A stretch of DNA of 64,000 nucleotides from Desmodesmus armatus (taxonomy: Eukaryota > Chlorophyta > Chlorophyceae > Sphaeropleales > Scenedesmaceae), in contig VIIQ02000581.1 of assembly GCA_007449985.2 (NCBI GenBank), forward strand, positions 1-64,000, given 5' to 3'. This document shows positions 1-11,054 of this stretch, piece after piece (the first letter of the stretch is position 1; the number at the start of each line of letters is the position of its first letter). The notes beneath the pieces were generated by a model that did not search any database, had not been told where the DNA came from, and was given only the letters and a program-made list of their open reading frames with translations. The position numbers and the translations under genes were made by a program.

Positions 1-451
1 CAAACTGTCTCACAACAGGCAACGCAGGCAGCTCACAACCCAGCGCTGATCAGCAACACACAGGCACATATGCCCCTGGGATCAAATCTTGATTGCTCTA
101 TCCAGCTGTAAGCGCTCTGGAGCTTTGAACGCAAACCTCACTTTCTCATCAACGGCCATATGTCGTCCGAACTGCCATGGGGCAAAAGGCCCCAGTTGCG
201 CCCTAGCAGGGCCCCATAGGGATTCTTTGTTACGAAAAAGCATTTCTCTGCACTTGTCGACCCAAGACAGCAGCGTTGACCTTCCACCTGGCTTACTTCT
301 GCCGAACTGAGGTCTCACATGTGTGACCACCCCCCTGATTAAACCCCATTTGAACCCTAGCCCCAGCCCATTGGGCACTGCTGCTTCAGTGCTTTCAAAT
401 GCACCTGTTGCTGTTTTCAACCACGCGCAGGGCACCAGCTAGGAGGAGCCT

Positions 452-2629
452 GTGCACAGCGGTCACAACCGCCACACCCCGGCCACCAGGAAGTCATGCG
501 TCGTGGCTTGCGCCCAGGCTCTCGTCGACGGCAAGGTCGATTATGGCCTTGCCGGCAGACTATATAAGAAGGTGCGCAAGCAGCTTGGTGGTGACAAGCT
601 GGCAGAGGATCCCAAGCCTGTATTGAAGGGCAGATGGGACCACTTTGTGGAGTACGGTGACGTCGAGGACAACCTCCGCACAGGCCGCCCTGTCCTTATC
701 AGCAGAGAAGATGCCCTAACAGCTAGTACAGCCATCAAGGCAGGAAGGCTGCACACAAAGACCCGCAAAGGACACACCATCACCCTGATATCCTACTTCA
801 CCACAGTGCGGCAGGCGACGGTGGAGTCTGATGCTGTCAAGGGTGTCATGCAGAAATACAACTGCACCCCCCACCAGCTGTACAACGCCATGATGAGGGA
901 GGATCCCAACCTCGGGCGGCGCAGTTTTGCGTTGAAGTACCGGCTGACAGAAAAGGAGAAAGCTGCCCGGAAAAGCTTCTGCAAGCAGCTGCTGGCAGAG
1001 TGGAACGTCGCACAGGCGTTGCTGAATGCAATCCTAGCTAGGATTGTGCAGTGCGACGAGGCCGCTGGACATACAACACCTACACCCATGCGCATGTCAG
1101 GGCATATGTGGACCTGCAGCACCTCCCCCTGCACGACTACGTGTCGCTGCCAACGATCAAGGGGGACAAGCAGCAGACAGTTCACTTCTTCATATGCGTG
1201 TCAGCACACCCCAGCTTCAGCGACAAGAACGGCTTGGTGTACTATGAACTCACCACAGGCACCACCCACATCCTCCGCTGGTTCAACAAGCTTGGGCAAG
1301 AAGGCAAAGAGCCCTTTGTCTACCAGGTGAGCACAGTTACAAATTGACCAGCTGGTTTCCAAAGGCATCAGCAGCAGTTGCTGCTGCTGCTCCCACCCCA
1401 GCACACAGCTTCTCAATGTGAGGCTTGCCAGAAAGCTCGTAGCTGGCAGTAAAAACAACACCCTTATGCTGCGATGCATATTCAACAGCTGCCATAACAA
1501 TATCTGGTGCCGCGAGGTCTGCATGATGCGCGCGTACGAGCGCCAGGCGGCGCTCGCAGCATACCTTGTTGCACTTGAAATCACGCTCAAATGCCTTATT
1601 CTTGCAACCATCCCTGAAGTGATAAGAATCGTCAACTTGTAGATACACGTCGCGCTTCCAGTTGTAGAAATCAATGCGACCATGGCAATCGGTCAAGTGC
1701 ACCTGCCAACACCACTCCTGTGACTGCTGCTGCTGCGCAACTAGCTGCATGAACTTCCACTCTGCAGGGGGATAACAGGACGGCCAGCAGCCTCCCATGC
1801 CCCACTTTCATAAGTGCAGAAGCAGCACATGAGTGCGACAGGCTTGCGCACAGCGTCAGGGGTGCACAACTTGAAGTGTTGCACCTTGTCCCGACACTCC
1901 GTAGTGCACCACATGAACTGCTGCTTCTTCTCTGACTTGAGCAACTTATACTCATTGCCAGCACGGTCCACCCACGTCACTGCTCTGTTGTGTGGCTTCT
2001 TCACCCTGATCCCCCCCAGTTGATGTGCTGCCAAGGCCTTCCTCATCAATGCCTCCCTCCCTTTGCTGTTGCCGTGCTGTTGCTCCGCCATGCCGTGACC
2101 TGCAGAGGAAGGATGGAGCAGACGCAGCAAGCACTGTTACTGATGAGGTAGCTGACAACCTGTACAAGATGGTGGAGAAGTTTAGGAATGTGACTGGTGA
2201 GGACCCCATCATCATGATGGACAACGTCCGCATACAGGCCAACATCCCGGATAAGATCATCGAGTCCCGCTACGGCACCATCACCCTGCCTGAAGGCTGC
2301 CGCCTTCGCTTCCCCCCCCACAGCTCAGACATTGATCAGCTGGTGGAGCACTCCATTGGTGCAGTCAAGGGAGCAGCAACAGACAAGGTGTTTGATGAAT
2401 GCTGCCATGGGGTTGTGTTCTCGGGTGAGTCCCTGCGGCGCATCTTCAAGGGTGTGTTTAAGAGGTTTGAGAAGGGGAGCTGTACCACCGGGGGGTGGAG
2501 CGCAACATGCGCAAGCTGCCCACTGTGTTGAGGATTATCGCATCCGGAGAGGATGAGTGGTTCACAGATCCAGATGGCAAGCAGCACCATGGCAGCAACG
2601 GCGACTGGCCGAATGCAGGCGACCGCTAA
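452..2629 (+). pseudogene. Tc1/mariner-like transposase, copy A (frame broken by two single-base gaps)
   Basis: This is the same gene as in copy B: exon 1 ends at 1326, exon 2 spans 2106-2629. Two differences break the frame. One G is missing after GACGAG near 1060, at the first catalytic Asp-Glu, and one G is missing from the G run near 2476. Both gaps fall in G homopolymers, while the rest of the copy is nearly identical to copy B. It is therefore either a very recent pseudogene or a copy with base-calling errors. The second explanation fits the similar gaps in host genes elsewhere in this window. Confidence 0.7.
1337..2091 (-). pseudogene. Antisense intron-nested nuclease-like ORF, copy A (one-base frameshift)
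   Basis: Counterpart of the copy B ORF. It begins at the same ATG (MAEQQHG) and ends at the same TAA, but one G is missing from the G run near 1765-1770. This splits it into two overlapping ORFs between the Cys-rich region and the WKFMQL segment. The VDDSYHF core is unchanged. Probably a homopolymer sequencing gap. Confidence 0.5.
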
Positions 2630-4170
2630 GGCGTCAGCGCATGCAGCAGATGCAGCAGCAGCATGGCAGCAGTTTGCTGTCCAAGCCTGCACATGGCTGC
2701 GCATGGGGTGTGTGTTCCCAGGGTATGCCACCTATAGGGTTTAGGGTTCAGCTGCAGCCACTGCTGTGGTGAGCATCAGTGTCTTCATGATCTGTGGCCA
2801 GTGCATCCGCTGAGCTAACAAGATGTAGTGCAGCCTGTGTTTATTCAAAGCACAGCCCTCAATGTAGTTGTTGCAAGTTTGATCAATGTAGTTATCAGGG
2901 TTGTGTGTGAGAGAGGGTGTTGGAAGTGCCACTGGCCCCCACCCAGGTGTACTGTTGGGCAGGCAGCACACACAGCAGCTGTCCAATCATTGATTCTGTC
3001 ACATAAACTGGTATGTGTGTTGAGAGTTTGCAGCTTAGATGCCCCATCTTTACCTCATTGTGCTTGAGACAGGCACTACTGGGAGTTATGTCATGTCAAC
3101 TGTGCCTGGTATTGCACTGTTAGCAGCTGTGCTTTCACAGCTGTGCAACCAGGCATGATCGAGGCCGAATGCTATAATATTGAGTACGAAACGAGTTCAT
3201 TTGCTGCGCAAGGAAAGCAACCTGGAAGCATCCAAGCCAACTTCACCCCTGTTCAAAGGCCAATGGTCCGCGCTTACATCAACATCACCCTCTGTAGCAA
3301 CGTCAGTTTGTAGTAAATCAAGAATTCAACGAACAGCAGGCGTCTGGAGAGCAGCCGGTGCCCACAGCAGGAACAGCAAGCAATCTGCAGAGACTGCCAG
3401 CTTTCCAGGTGTGGCGGGCTTGTCGCGATAAGGCCAGTGCCAGTGTGACGTGCTTGACAGGTCCTCTTAAAGCATTCAGAAGTCATTCATTTTGCTTTCG
3501 AGAGCTGCACGCAAGCCCTTTGGAAGTTTCGCGCCAGACATCACTAGCATCTGCTCAAGTCTGAAGTCAGCTGAGGCGTCTATGGCCCCGCTGCACCAGA
3601 TAGACTCTCACAATGCACAAAAAAACACCTTTTGGTACACGCACCGCTGCGGATTATGCAGGTCCGCGACACCAGCCTGCCTGGAACGCTGCAGCAAGAT
3701 GGGCAAAAACAAGCGCAGCAGAGCGAGTGACAAGTGAGTGCGATCAGATCTGCCCAGGTAGCACTGCAGCCTGGCACAGCTTGCGGGCGAGCAGCTGCAC
3801 CAACGGCGAAAGTCAACCAACCTTCGCTTTGGCAGCAAGTAGTCAGACCGTCACTGGGACCACAGGCTTGAAATGCAGGGACAGATGGGAGGGGTCTACA
3901 CACAGCTGGCTAGGGCTAACAAGTACCTACCAGATCGTACAGGCAGCTGCAGTGCTTGCCTTGAGTGTCTGCACAGCAGCTGCATGTGAAAAATGGGGTC
4001 TGTCAGCTGAAAATGGCCAGGAGGGGACCAGCAGCTGCTGCCTCAACAACATGCTGTAACAGCAGCTGCATGGCTTGTGCACCCACCCACGCACCAGCAG
4101 GGAGCTGACTCTCAAGCAGCTTTTTGAACGCCAACAGCAGCAGCGAGGCCAGGCTGTCTCAGTCTCCAAC
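2630..4170. other. Non-coding 3' part of tandem unit A
   Basis: It follows the transposase stop. The first 450 bases are G+T-rich on the plus strand, then the composition is mixed. Short ORFs are present (for example 3180-3431 and 3613-4059) but show no family motif and no splice-consistent extension. TGTAA at about 4056-4060 is the first plus-strand poly(A)-type signal after the stop. Confidence 0.5.
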
Positions 4171-4584
4171 AAACTGTCTCACAACAAGGCAACAGCAGCA
4201 GCTCACAACCCAGCGCTGATCAGGCAACACACAGGCACATATGCCCCTGGGATTCAAATCTTGATTGCTCTATCCAGCTGTAAGCTGCTCTGGAGCTTTG
4301 AACGCAAACCTCACTTTCTCATTCAACGGCCATAATGTCGTCCGAACTGCCATGGGGCAAAAGGGCCCAGTTGCGCCCTAGCAGGGCCCCATAGGGATTC
4401 TTTGTTACGAAAAAGCATTTCTCTGCACTTGTCGACCCAAGACAGCAGCGGTGACCTTCCACCTGGCTTACTTCTGCCGAACTGAAGGTCTCACATGTGT
4501 GACCACCCCCCTGATTAAACCCCATTTGAACCCTAGCCCCAGCCCATTGGGCACTGCTGCTTCAGTGCTTTCAAATGCACCCTG

Positions 4585-6810
4585 TTGCTGTTTTCAACCA
4601 CGCGCAGGGCACCAGCTAAGGAGGAGCCTGTGCACAGCGGTCACAACCGCCACACCCCGGCCACCAGGAAGTCATGCGTCGTGGCTTGCGCCCAGGCTCT
4701 CGTCGACGGCAAGGTCGATTATGGCCTTGCCGGCAGACTATATAAGAAGGTGCGCAAGCAGCTTGGTGGTGACAAGCTGGCAGAGGATCCCAAGCCTGTA
4801 TTGAAGGGCAGATGGGACCACTTTGTGGAGTACGGTGACGTCGAGGACAACCTCCGCACAGGCCGCCCTGTCCTTATCAGCAGAGAAGATGCCCTAACAG
4901 CTAGTACAGCCATCAAGGCAGGAAGGCTGCACACAAAGACCCGCAAAGGACACACCATCACCCTGATATCCTACTTCACCACAGTGCGGCAGGCGACGGT
5001 GGAGTCTGATGCTGTCAAGGGTGTCATGCAGAAATACAACTGCACCCCCCACCAGCTGTACAACGCCATGATGAGGGAGGATCCCAACCTCGGGCGGCGC
5101 AGTTTTGCGTTGAAGTACCGGCTGACAGAAAAGGAGAAAGCTGCCCGGAAAAGCTTCTGCAAGCAGCTGCTGGCAGAGTGGAACGTCGCACAGGCGTTGC
5201 TGTATGCAATCCTAGCTAGGATTGTGCAGTGCGACGAGGGCCGCTGGACATACAACACCTACACCCATGCGCATGTCAGGGCATATGTGGACCTGCAGCA
5301 CCTCCCCCTGCACGACTACGTGTCGCTGCCAACGATCAAGGGGGACAAGCAGCAGACAGTTCACTTCTTCATATGCGTGTCAGCACACCCCAGCTTCAGC
5401 GACAAGAACGGCTTGGTGTACTATGAACTCACCACAGGCACCACCCACATCCTCCGCTGGTTCAACAAGCTTGGGCAAGAAGGCAAAGAGCCCTTTGTCT
5501 ACCAGGTGAGCACAGTTACAAATTGACCAGCTGGTTTCCAAAGGCATCAGCAGCAGTTGCTGCTGCTGCTCCCACCCCAGCACACAGCTTCTCAATGTGA
5601 GGCTTGCCAGAAAGCTCGTAGCTGGCAGTAAAAACAACACCCTTATGCTGCGATGCATATTCAACAGCTGCCATAACAATATCTGGTGCCGCGAGGTCTG
5701 CATGATGCGCGCGTACGAGCGCCAGGCGGCGCTCGCAGCATACCTTGTTGCACTTGAAATCACGCTCAAATGCCTTATTCTTGCAACCATCCCTGAAGTG
5801 ATAAGAATCGTCAACTTGTAGATACACGTCGCGCTTCCAGTTGTAGAAATCAATGCGACCATGGCAATCGGTCAAGTGCACCTGCCAACACCACTCCTGT
5901 GACTGCTGCTGCTGCGCAACTAGCTGCATGAACTTCCACTCTGCAGGGGGGATAACAGGACGGCCAGCAGCCTCCCATGCCCCACTTTCATAAGTGCAGA
6001 AGCAGCACATGAGTGCGACAGGCTTGCGCACAGCGTCAGGGGTGCACAACTTGAAGTGTTGCACCTTGTCCAGACACTCCGTAGTGCACCACATGAACTG
6101 CTGCTTCTTCTCTGACTTGAGCAACTTATACTCATTGCCAGCACGGTCCACCCACGTCACTGCTCTGTTGTGTGGCTTCTTCACCCTGATCCCCCCCAGT
6201 TGATGTGCTGCCAAGGCCTTCCTCATCAATGCCTCCCTCCCTTTGCTGTTGCCGTGCTGTTGCTCCGCCATGCCGTGACCTGCAGAGGAAGGATGGAGCA
6301 GACGCAGCAAGCACTGTTACTGATGAGGTAGCTGACAACCTGTACAAGATGGTGGAGAAGTTTAGGAATGTGACTGGTGAGGACCCCATCATCATGATGG
6401 ACAACGTCCGCATACAGGCCAACATCCCGGATAAGATCATCGAGTCCCGCTACGGCACCATCACCCTGCCTGAAGGCTGCCGCCTTCGCTTCCCCCCCCA
6501 CAGCTCAGACATTGATCAGCTGGTGGAGCACTCCATTGGTGCAGTCAAGGGAGCAGCAACAGACAAGGTGTTTGATGAATGCTGCCATGGGGTTGTGTTC
6601 TCGGGTGAGTCCCTGCGGCGCATCTTCAAGGGTGTGTTTAAGAGGTTTGAGAAGGGGGAGCTGTACCACCGGGGGGTGGAGCGCAACATGCGCAAGCTGC
6701 CCACTGTGTTGAGGATTATCGCATCCGGAGAGGATGAGTGGTTCACAGATCCAGATGGCAAGCAGCACCATGGCAGCAACGGCGACTGGCCGAATGCAGG
6801 CGACCGCTAA
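4585..6810 (+). CDS. Tc1/mariner-like DDE transposase, copy B (intact, two visible exons)
   Basis: Exon 1 is open from 4585 to 5505 and exon 2 runs 6286-6810. The intron 5506-6285 starts GTGAGC, ends TGCAG and keeps the frame (phase 0), giving about 481 residues. Exon 1 holds a helix-turn-helix-like stretch, then the LTEKEKAARKSFCKQLLAEW segment seen before the catalytic domain in IS630/Tc1/mariner proteins, then VQCDE with the first catalytic Asp. Exon 2 holds MMDN (second Asp) and HSSDIDQLVEH. If the Glu of VEH is the third acid, the spacing is about 41 residues, normal for the superfamily. The 5' end is unresolved: 4585 is a TTG, and the first in-frame ATG (5026) lies inside the conserved region, so an upstream exon is probably missing. 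The two exons only make a full catalytic triad if spliced. Confidence 0.75.
5516..5520 (-). terminator. TGTAA poly(A) signal overlapping the stop codon of the antisense nuclease-like ORF
   Basis: On the minus strand the ORF ends TTG TAA, so TGTAA spans the last sense codon and the stop. Cleavage 10-20 bases on would fall at the end of transposase exon 1. Confidence 0.4.
5516..6271 (-). CDS. Antisense ORF nested in the transposase intron: putative PD-(D/E)XK (Vsr/DUF559-like) endonuclease, copy B
   Basis: A 251-residue ORF from the ATG at 6271 (MAEQQHG) to TAA at 5516. It lies wholly inside the transposase intron 5506-6285 and fills 756 of its 780 bases. A longer reading to 6310 would need a TTG start. 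Residues GRIDFYNWKRDVYLQVDDSYHF-like (about 140-160) match the D...(I/V)xVDxxxHF core of Vsr/DUF559 nucleases. This is preceded by a PPAEW helix (candidate Glu) and a CCFC cluster, and followed by RRLALVRAHHADL, resembling the family's GWxVLRxH strand. The stop codon sits in TTGTAA, so the green-algal poly(A) signal TGTAA overlaps it. Inference: a transposon accessory nuclease. No promoter can be shown, and the family call rests on motif shape only. Confidence 0.55.
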   Translation of the reverse strand: MAEQQHGNSKGREALMRKALAAHQLGGIRVKKPHNRAVTWVDRAGNEYKLLKSEKKQQFMWCTTECLDKVQHFKLCTPDAVRKPVALMCCFCTYESGAWEAAGRPVIPPAEWKFMQLVAQQQQSQEWCWQVHLTDCHGRIDFYNWKRDVYLQVDDSYHFRDGCKNKAFERDFKCNKVCCERRLALVRAHHADLAAPDIVMAAVEYASQHKGVVFTASYELSGKPHIEKLCAGVGAAAATAADAFGNQLVNL

Positions 6811-8351
6811 GGCGTCAGCGCATGCAGCAGATGCAGCAGCAGCATGGCAGCAGTTTGCTGTCCAAGCCTGCACATGGCTGCGCATGGGGTGTGTGTTCCC
6901 AGGGTATGCCACCTATAGGGTTTAGGGTTCAGCTGCAGCTACTGCTGTGGTGAGCATCAGTGTCTTCATGATCTGTGGCCAGTGCATCCGCTGAGCTAAC
7001 AAGATGTAGTGCAGCCTGTGTTTATTCAAAGCACAGCCCTCAATGTAGTTGTTGCAAGTTTGATCAATGTAGTTATCAGGGTTGTGTGTGAGAGAGGGTG
7101 TTGGAAGTGCCACTGGCCCCCACCCAGGTGTACTGTTGGGCAGGCAGCACACACAGCAGCTGTCCAATCATTGATTCTGTCACATAAACTGGTATGTGTG
7201 TTGAGAGTTTGCAGCTTAGATGCCCCATCTTTACCTCATTGTGCTTGAGACAGGCACTACTGGGAGTTATGTCATGTCAACTGTGCCTGGTATTGCACTG
7301 TTAGCAGCTGTGCTTTCACAGCTGTGCAACCAGGCATGATCGAGGCCGAATGCTATAATATTGAGTACGAAACGAGTTCATTTGCTGCGCAAGGAAAGCA
7401 ACCTGGAAGCATCCAAGCCAACTTCACCCCTGTTCAAAGGCCAATGGTCCGCGCTTACATCAACATCACCCTCTGTAGCAACGTCAGTTTGTAGTAAATC
7501 AAGAATTCAACGAACAGCAGGCGTCTGGAGAGCAGCCGGTGCCCACAGCAGGAACAGCAAGCAATCTGCAGAGACTGCCAGCTTTCCAGGTGTGGCGGGC
7601 TTGTCGCGATAAGGCCAGTGCCAGTGTGACGTGCTTGACAGGTCCTCTTAAAGCATTCAGAAGTCATTCATTTTGCTTTCGAGAGCTGCACGCAAGCCCT
7701 TTGGAAGTTTCGCGCCAGACATCACTAGCATCTGCTCAAGTCTGAAGTCAGCTGAGGCGTCTATGGCCCCGCTGCACCAGATAGACTCTCACAATGCACA
7801 AAAAAACACCTTTTGGTACACGCACCGCTGCGGATTATGCAGGTCCGCGACACCAGCCTGCCTGGAACGCTGCAGCAAGATGGGCAAAAACAAGCGCAGC
7901 AGAGCGAGTGACAAGTGAGTGCGATCAGATCTGCCCAGGTAGCACTGCAGCCTGGCACAGCTTGCGGGCGAGCAGCTGCACCAACGGCGAAAGTCAACCA
8001 ACCTTCGCTTTGGCAGCAAGTAGTCAGACCGTCACTGGGACCACAGGCTTGAAATGCAGGGACAGATGGGAGGGGTCTACACACAGCTGGCTAGGGCTAA
8101 CAAGTACCTACCAGATCGTACAGGCAGCTGCAGTGCTTGCCTTGAGTGTCTGCACAGCAGCTGCATGTGAAAAATGGGGTCTGTCAGCTGAAAATGGCCA
8201 GGAGGGGACCAGCAGCTGCTGCCTCAACAACATGCTGTAACAGCAGCTGCATGGCTTGTGCACCCACCCACGCACCAGCAGGGAGCTGACTCTCAAGCAG
8301 CTTTTTGAACGCCAACAGCAGCAGCGAGGCCAGGCTGTCTCAGTCTCCAAC
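6811..8351. other. Non-coding 3' part of tandem unit B
   Basis: Same content as 2630-4170: a G+T-rich start, no recognisable ORF, and the first TGTAA at 8236, about 115 bases before the unit boundary. It may be transposase 3' UTR plus transposon end sequence. Confidence 0.5.
8236..8240 (+). terminator. Candidate TGTAA poly(A) signal for the copy B transposase
   Basis: TGTAA is the usual chlorophycean poly(A) signal. This is the first plus-strand occurrence after the transposase stop at 6810. Confidence 0.35.
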
Positions 8352-10181
8352 AAACTGTCTCACAACAAGGCAACAGCAGCAGCTCACAACCCAGCGCTGA
8401 TCAGGCAACACACAGGCACATATGCCCCTGGGATTCAAATCTTGATTGCTCTATCCAGCTGTAAGCTGCTCTGGAGCTTTGAACGCAAACCTCACTTTCT
8501 CATTCAACGGCCATAATGTCGTCCGAACTGCCATGGGGCAAAAGGGCCCAGTTGCGCCCTAGCAGGGCCCCATAGGGATTCTTTGTTACGAAAAAGCATT
8601 TCTCTGCACTTGTCGACCCAAGACAGCAGCGGTGACCTTCCACCTGGCTTACTTCTGCCGAACTGGACACTGGCTGGGTGATGGCGCACTTCCCAGGCTG
8701 GAAAGGTCCAAGTGCTGAGTAGAACTGTAACTAAATTCTCCAACCCAGTAGCCTGAGGATTCGCGACGAGAATGGCGGGCGTAAACGAGCTACATAGGGA
8801 TGTATGTTGACGACATTACCGTATGCTGAGGTCTTTGAGCGTGCAAATGCACCACCAGGCACCGACCTTGAACCCCTTACTTTTTAGGCCTCCGACTTTG
8901 GACTAGAGACCTGTCCCAGCTGATGTGCGCACAGCACACTCAGTGACTGTGACAGCTGTCACAGCACACTGTGACAGTGTGCTGGTAAGCAGGCTGCATC
9001 TTACACCTACAATCGATGCACATGTGCGCAATTCCATTGGCAGCATGTGCTTGTTGGACTCGGCAACAGCTGAGCAGTCCATACTTGTCTTCGTCATTCA
9101 TGCCTGGACTATTCCTGGACTATGCACAACGTCTGGCCCATGCGGGGTGCGATACACTACCACCTCATTGTGAGGATCACTTTACACGCTTCCTGCTATA
9201 ACCACGATGTACACTTTGCCACAGACGGAGCACAAGTACATTCGGCATGCACAGGCTGGGTTGAGGTGTGTTACCCTGGTAAGGTGGCTCTGTCCTGTGA
9301 GGGCCCCTGGCTCAGGCACCCGGTGTAGCTATCAATCAATGCATGAAGTGTGAGTCAATGCCTTGTTTGCTTTGGTGGTGGTGTGGACTTGCAGTTGGAT
9401 GGGTTCCCTTTGTTTGAGTGTGGCTGTGTGGCCCGTGTGTGTGGATTATGCCCTATGAGCCTAGTTTGGCTCCAGAAAGGGCGGTCAGGCGTGGCCCTGA
9501 CCCAGTTTAGTAGTAGTAGTAGCTATCAATCACTCACCAAGCATCTTCAGGCTGGCTGCCCCCTCCTGTAACCCAGACTCTGAGAGTCTGACAGTGCACA
9601 TCGCCCACACATAATGTTTACACCATGAGCCAGTCCTTGACTCATCGTGTAATTCTAAGCAGCGTGATTGAATGGGAAGTATGTGGGCCAATCAACCACT
9701 GGCGCATAAAATACAGCACAAAACTGTCGACTGCACAGGAACAGAGAAGCCGCAGTCACTGTTCATGACTAGTGATCAGTGCAGCCAGTCAGTGGCTGGC
9801 AACCTGCAGGCACACTCCAGTGATCATAAGCACACATCTGTTGTCTTGCACACCAACCTGCACACTATGCCTGAGGGCCACGATATCAGCCATGGCCACT
9901 GCTTGAAAGTAGCGTGGTGTACATCAGTACAAACCCAGAAACACCCTCGATGACATATTTTCCTGCCCTGGCAGGACACGGCGGCTCGTTGCAGTCCCTG
10001 TGACAACAGATATAGCCCATTCTGAAGACGATCCAGACACACCCTGCCTGCTGTCGCACTTGCATACATTGGTTGGGCCAGGGTGCATATGCTCTGTGCC
10101 ACAACAGCCAGTAACCACCTGAATACAGACGCATGTGCCTGCAGTACAGGCACGTTTGCGGAAGCCCCTTCCTGGACAAGC

Positions 10182-10390
10182 GGAATAGCAGCCGCGGACA
10201 GAGCATAACCGCTTTGCAGCAACCACAATCAGACAGGGAGCCACAGGAGGGACCCGCTGCCAGGAAATCTAAACACCCATTCAGACCTGGAATAGCAGCC
10301 GCGGACAGGATAAACCGCTTTGCAGCAAGCATGACCAGACAGGGAGCCACAGGAGGGACCCGCTGCCAGAAAATCTAACACCAATTCAGA
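10182..10390. repeat. Tandem repeat, 107 bp unit, two copies
   Basis: The word GGAATAGCAGCCGCGGACAG starts at 10182 and again at 10289. The copies share most bases through the ACCCGCTGCCAG and AAATCTAA blocks. A shorter third echo (CACCCATTCAGACTCGACAC) follows near 10420. Confidence 0.85.
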
Positions 10391-10588
10391 CTCAACACGC
10401 AGGTGCTTGACGAGCTACACACCCATTCAGACTCGACACACAGCTGACCTGCTTGATTGCAATTGTGAGCGATTGCCCACAAGGGTGCTGTACAGGCAGG
10501 TTGCACCAACATAACAGATGGGGCTCTAGAGTTCTGACTCAGCCCTGTGCCGGCAGTCATATGCCCCATGCAACATGCGCCAGCCACG

Positions 10589-10605
10589 GGGGGGGGGGGG
10601 GGGAC
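10589..10605. repeat. Poly-G tract
   Basis: An uninterrupted run of about 17 G in non-coding sequence. Its exact length is uncertain, as for any homopolymer in this assembly. Confidence 0.8.
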
Positions 10606-11049
10606 ACCTGTTGGCAAAGGGTGGGCGTGACAACTTTGAAACCTCACCACGGGTACACTGCGGCACCATTACATTGACGGGTGCTGTACATGTTATTTGC
10701 CCATGAGAACACACTGGCTTGCTGCATGCCACAGACACTTTCTTTCACCGCGCCTGCTTGCATAGGCAGGAGGGCTGAGCAATATACCCCAGGTAGCACA
10801 AGGCGATCATCATGACTATCAGACAGTCGGAACTGGAAACCATCACATTCAACATGTCACAAAGTTGTACCGACCCAATCAAGGTGGGCTGAAATTGAGC
10901 CCCAAGGCCCACATCAATCACATGACAGTAGCTTGAGATACAGTACTGCACCGCAGGCCAACCAACCAGCTACCCATGGCAACACAACATGTGCACACAG
11001 TCTGTCCCCCCCACCCGCGCCTCCCAGTCACTACCGCCCAGCAGGCAGG

Positions 11050-11054
11050 TTACA
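11050..11054 (-). terminator. Candidate distal poly(A) signal for the leucine-zipper gene
   Basis: TTACA on the plus strand (TGTAA in sense). It is the first such word downstream of the stop at 13539, implying a 3' UTR of about 2.5 kb. Further copies occur at 10669 and 9618. Confidence 0.3.

Larger units (their letters stand above)
5506..6285 (+). other. Transposase intron (780 bp, GT-AG, phase 0) carrying the antisense ORF
   Basis: The donor is CAG/GTGAGC at 5506 and the acceptor TGCAG/AGG ends at 6285. Joining the exons makes the frame continuous and brings the first catalytic Asp (exon 1) together with the second Asp and the Glu (exon 2). The antisense ORF leaves only 10 bases at one end and 14 at the other. 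Confidence 0.75.
1..8665 (+). repeat. 4.18 kb direct tandem repeat (transposon unit), two full copies plus a partial third
   Basis: The sequence starting at base 1 recurs at 4171 and at 8352. Copy A is 1-4170, copy B 4171-8351, and a truncated copy C runs from 8352 to about 8665, where the next bases stop matching. Copies A and B are nearly identical. Most differences are single bases missing from copy A, at least ten of them in its first 450 bases. Each full copy contains a transposase gene, an antisense ORF in its intron, and about 1.5 kb without a convincing ORF. I could not identify terminal inverted repeats or target-site duplications by eye, so the true transposon ends may lie inside the unit. 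Confidence 0.95.

Noticed and set aside
4736..4746. TATATAA box-like sequence
   Set aside because: It lies inside the transposase reading frame (Gly-Arg-Leu-Tyr-Lys-Lys), so there is no reason to call a promoter.
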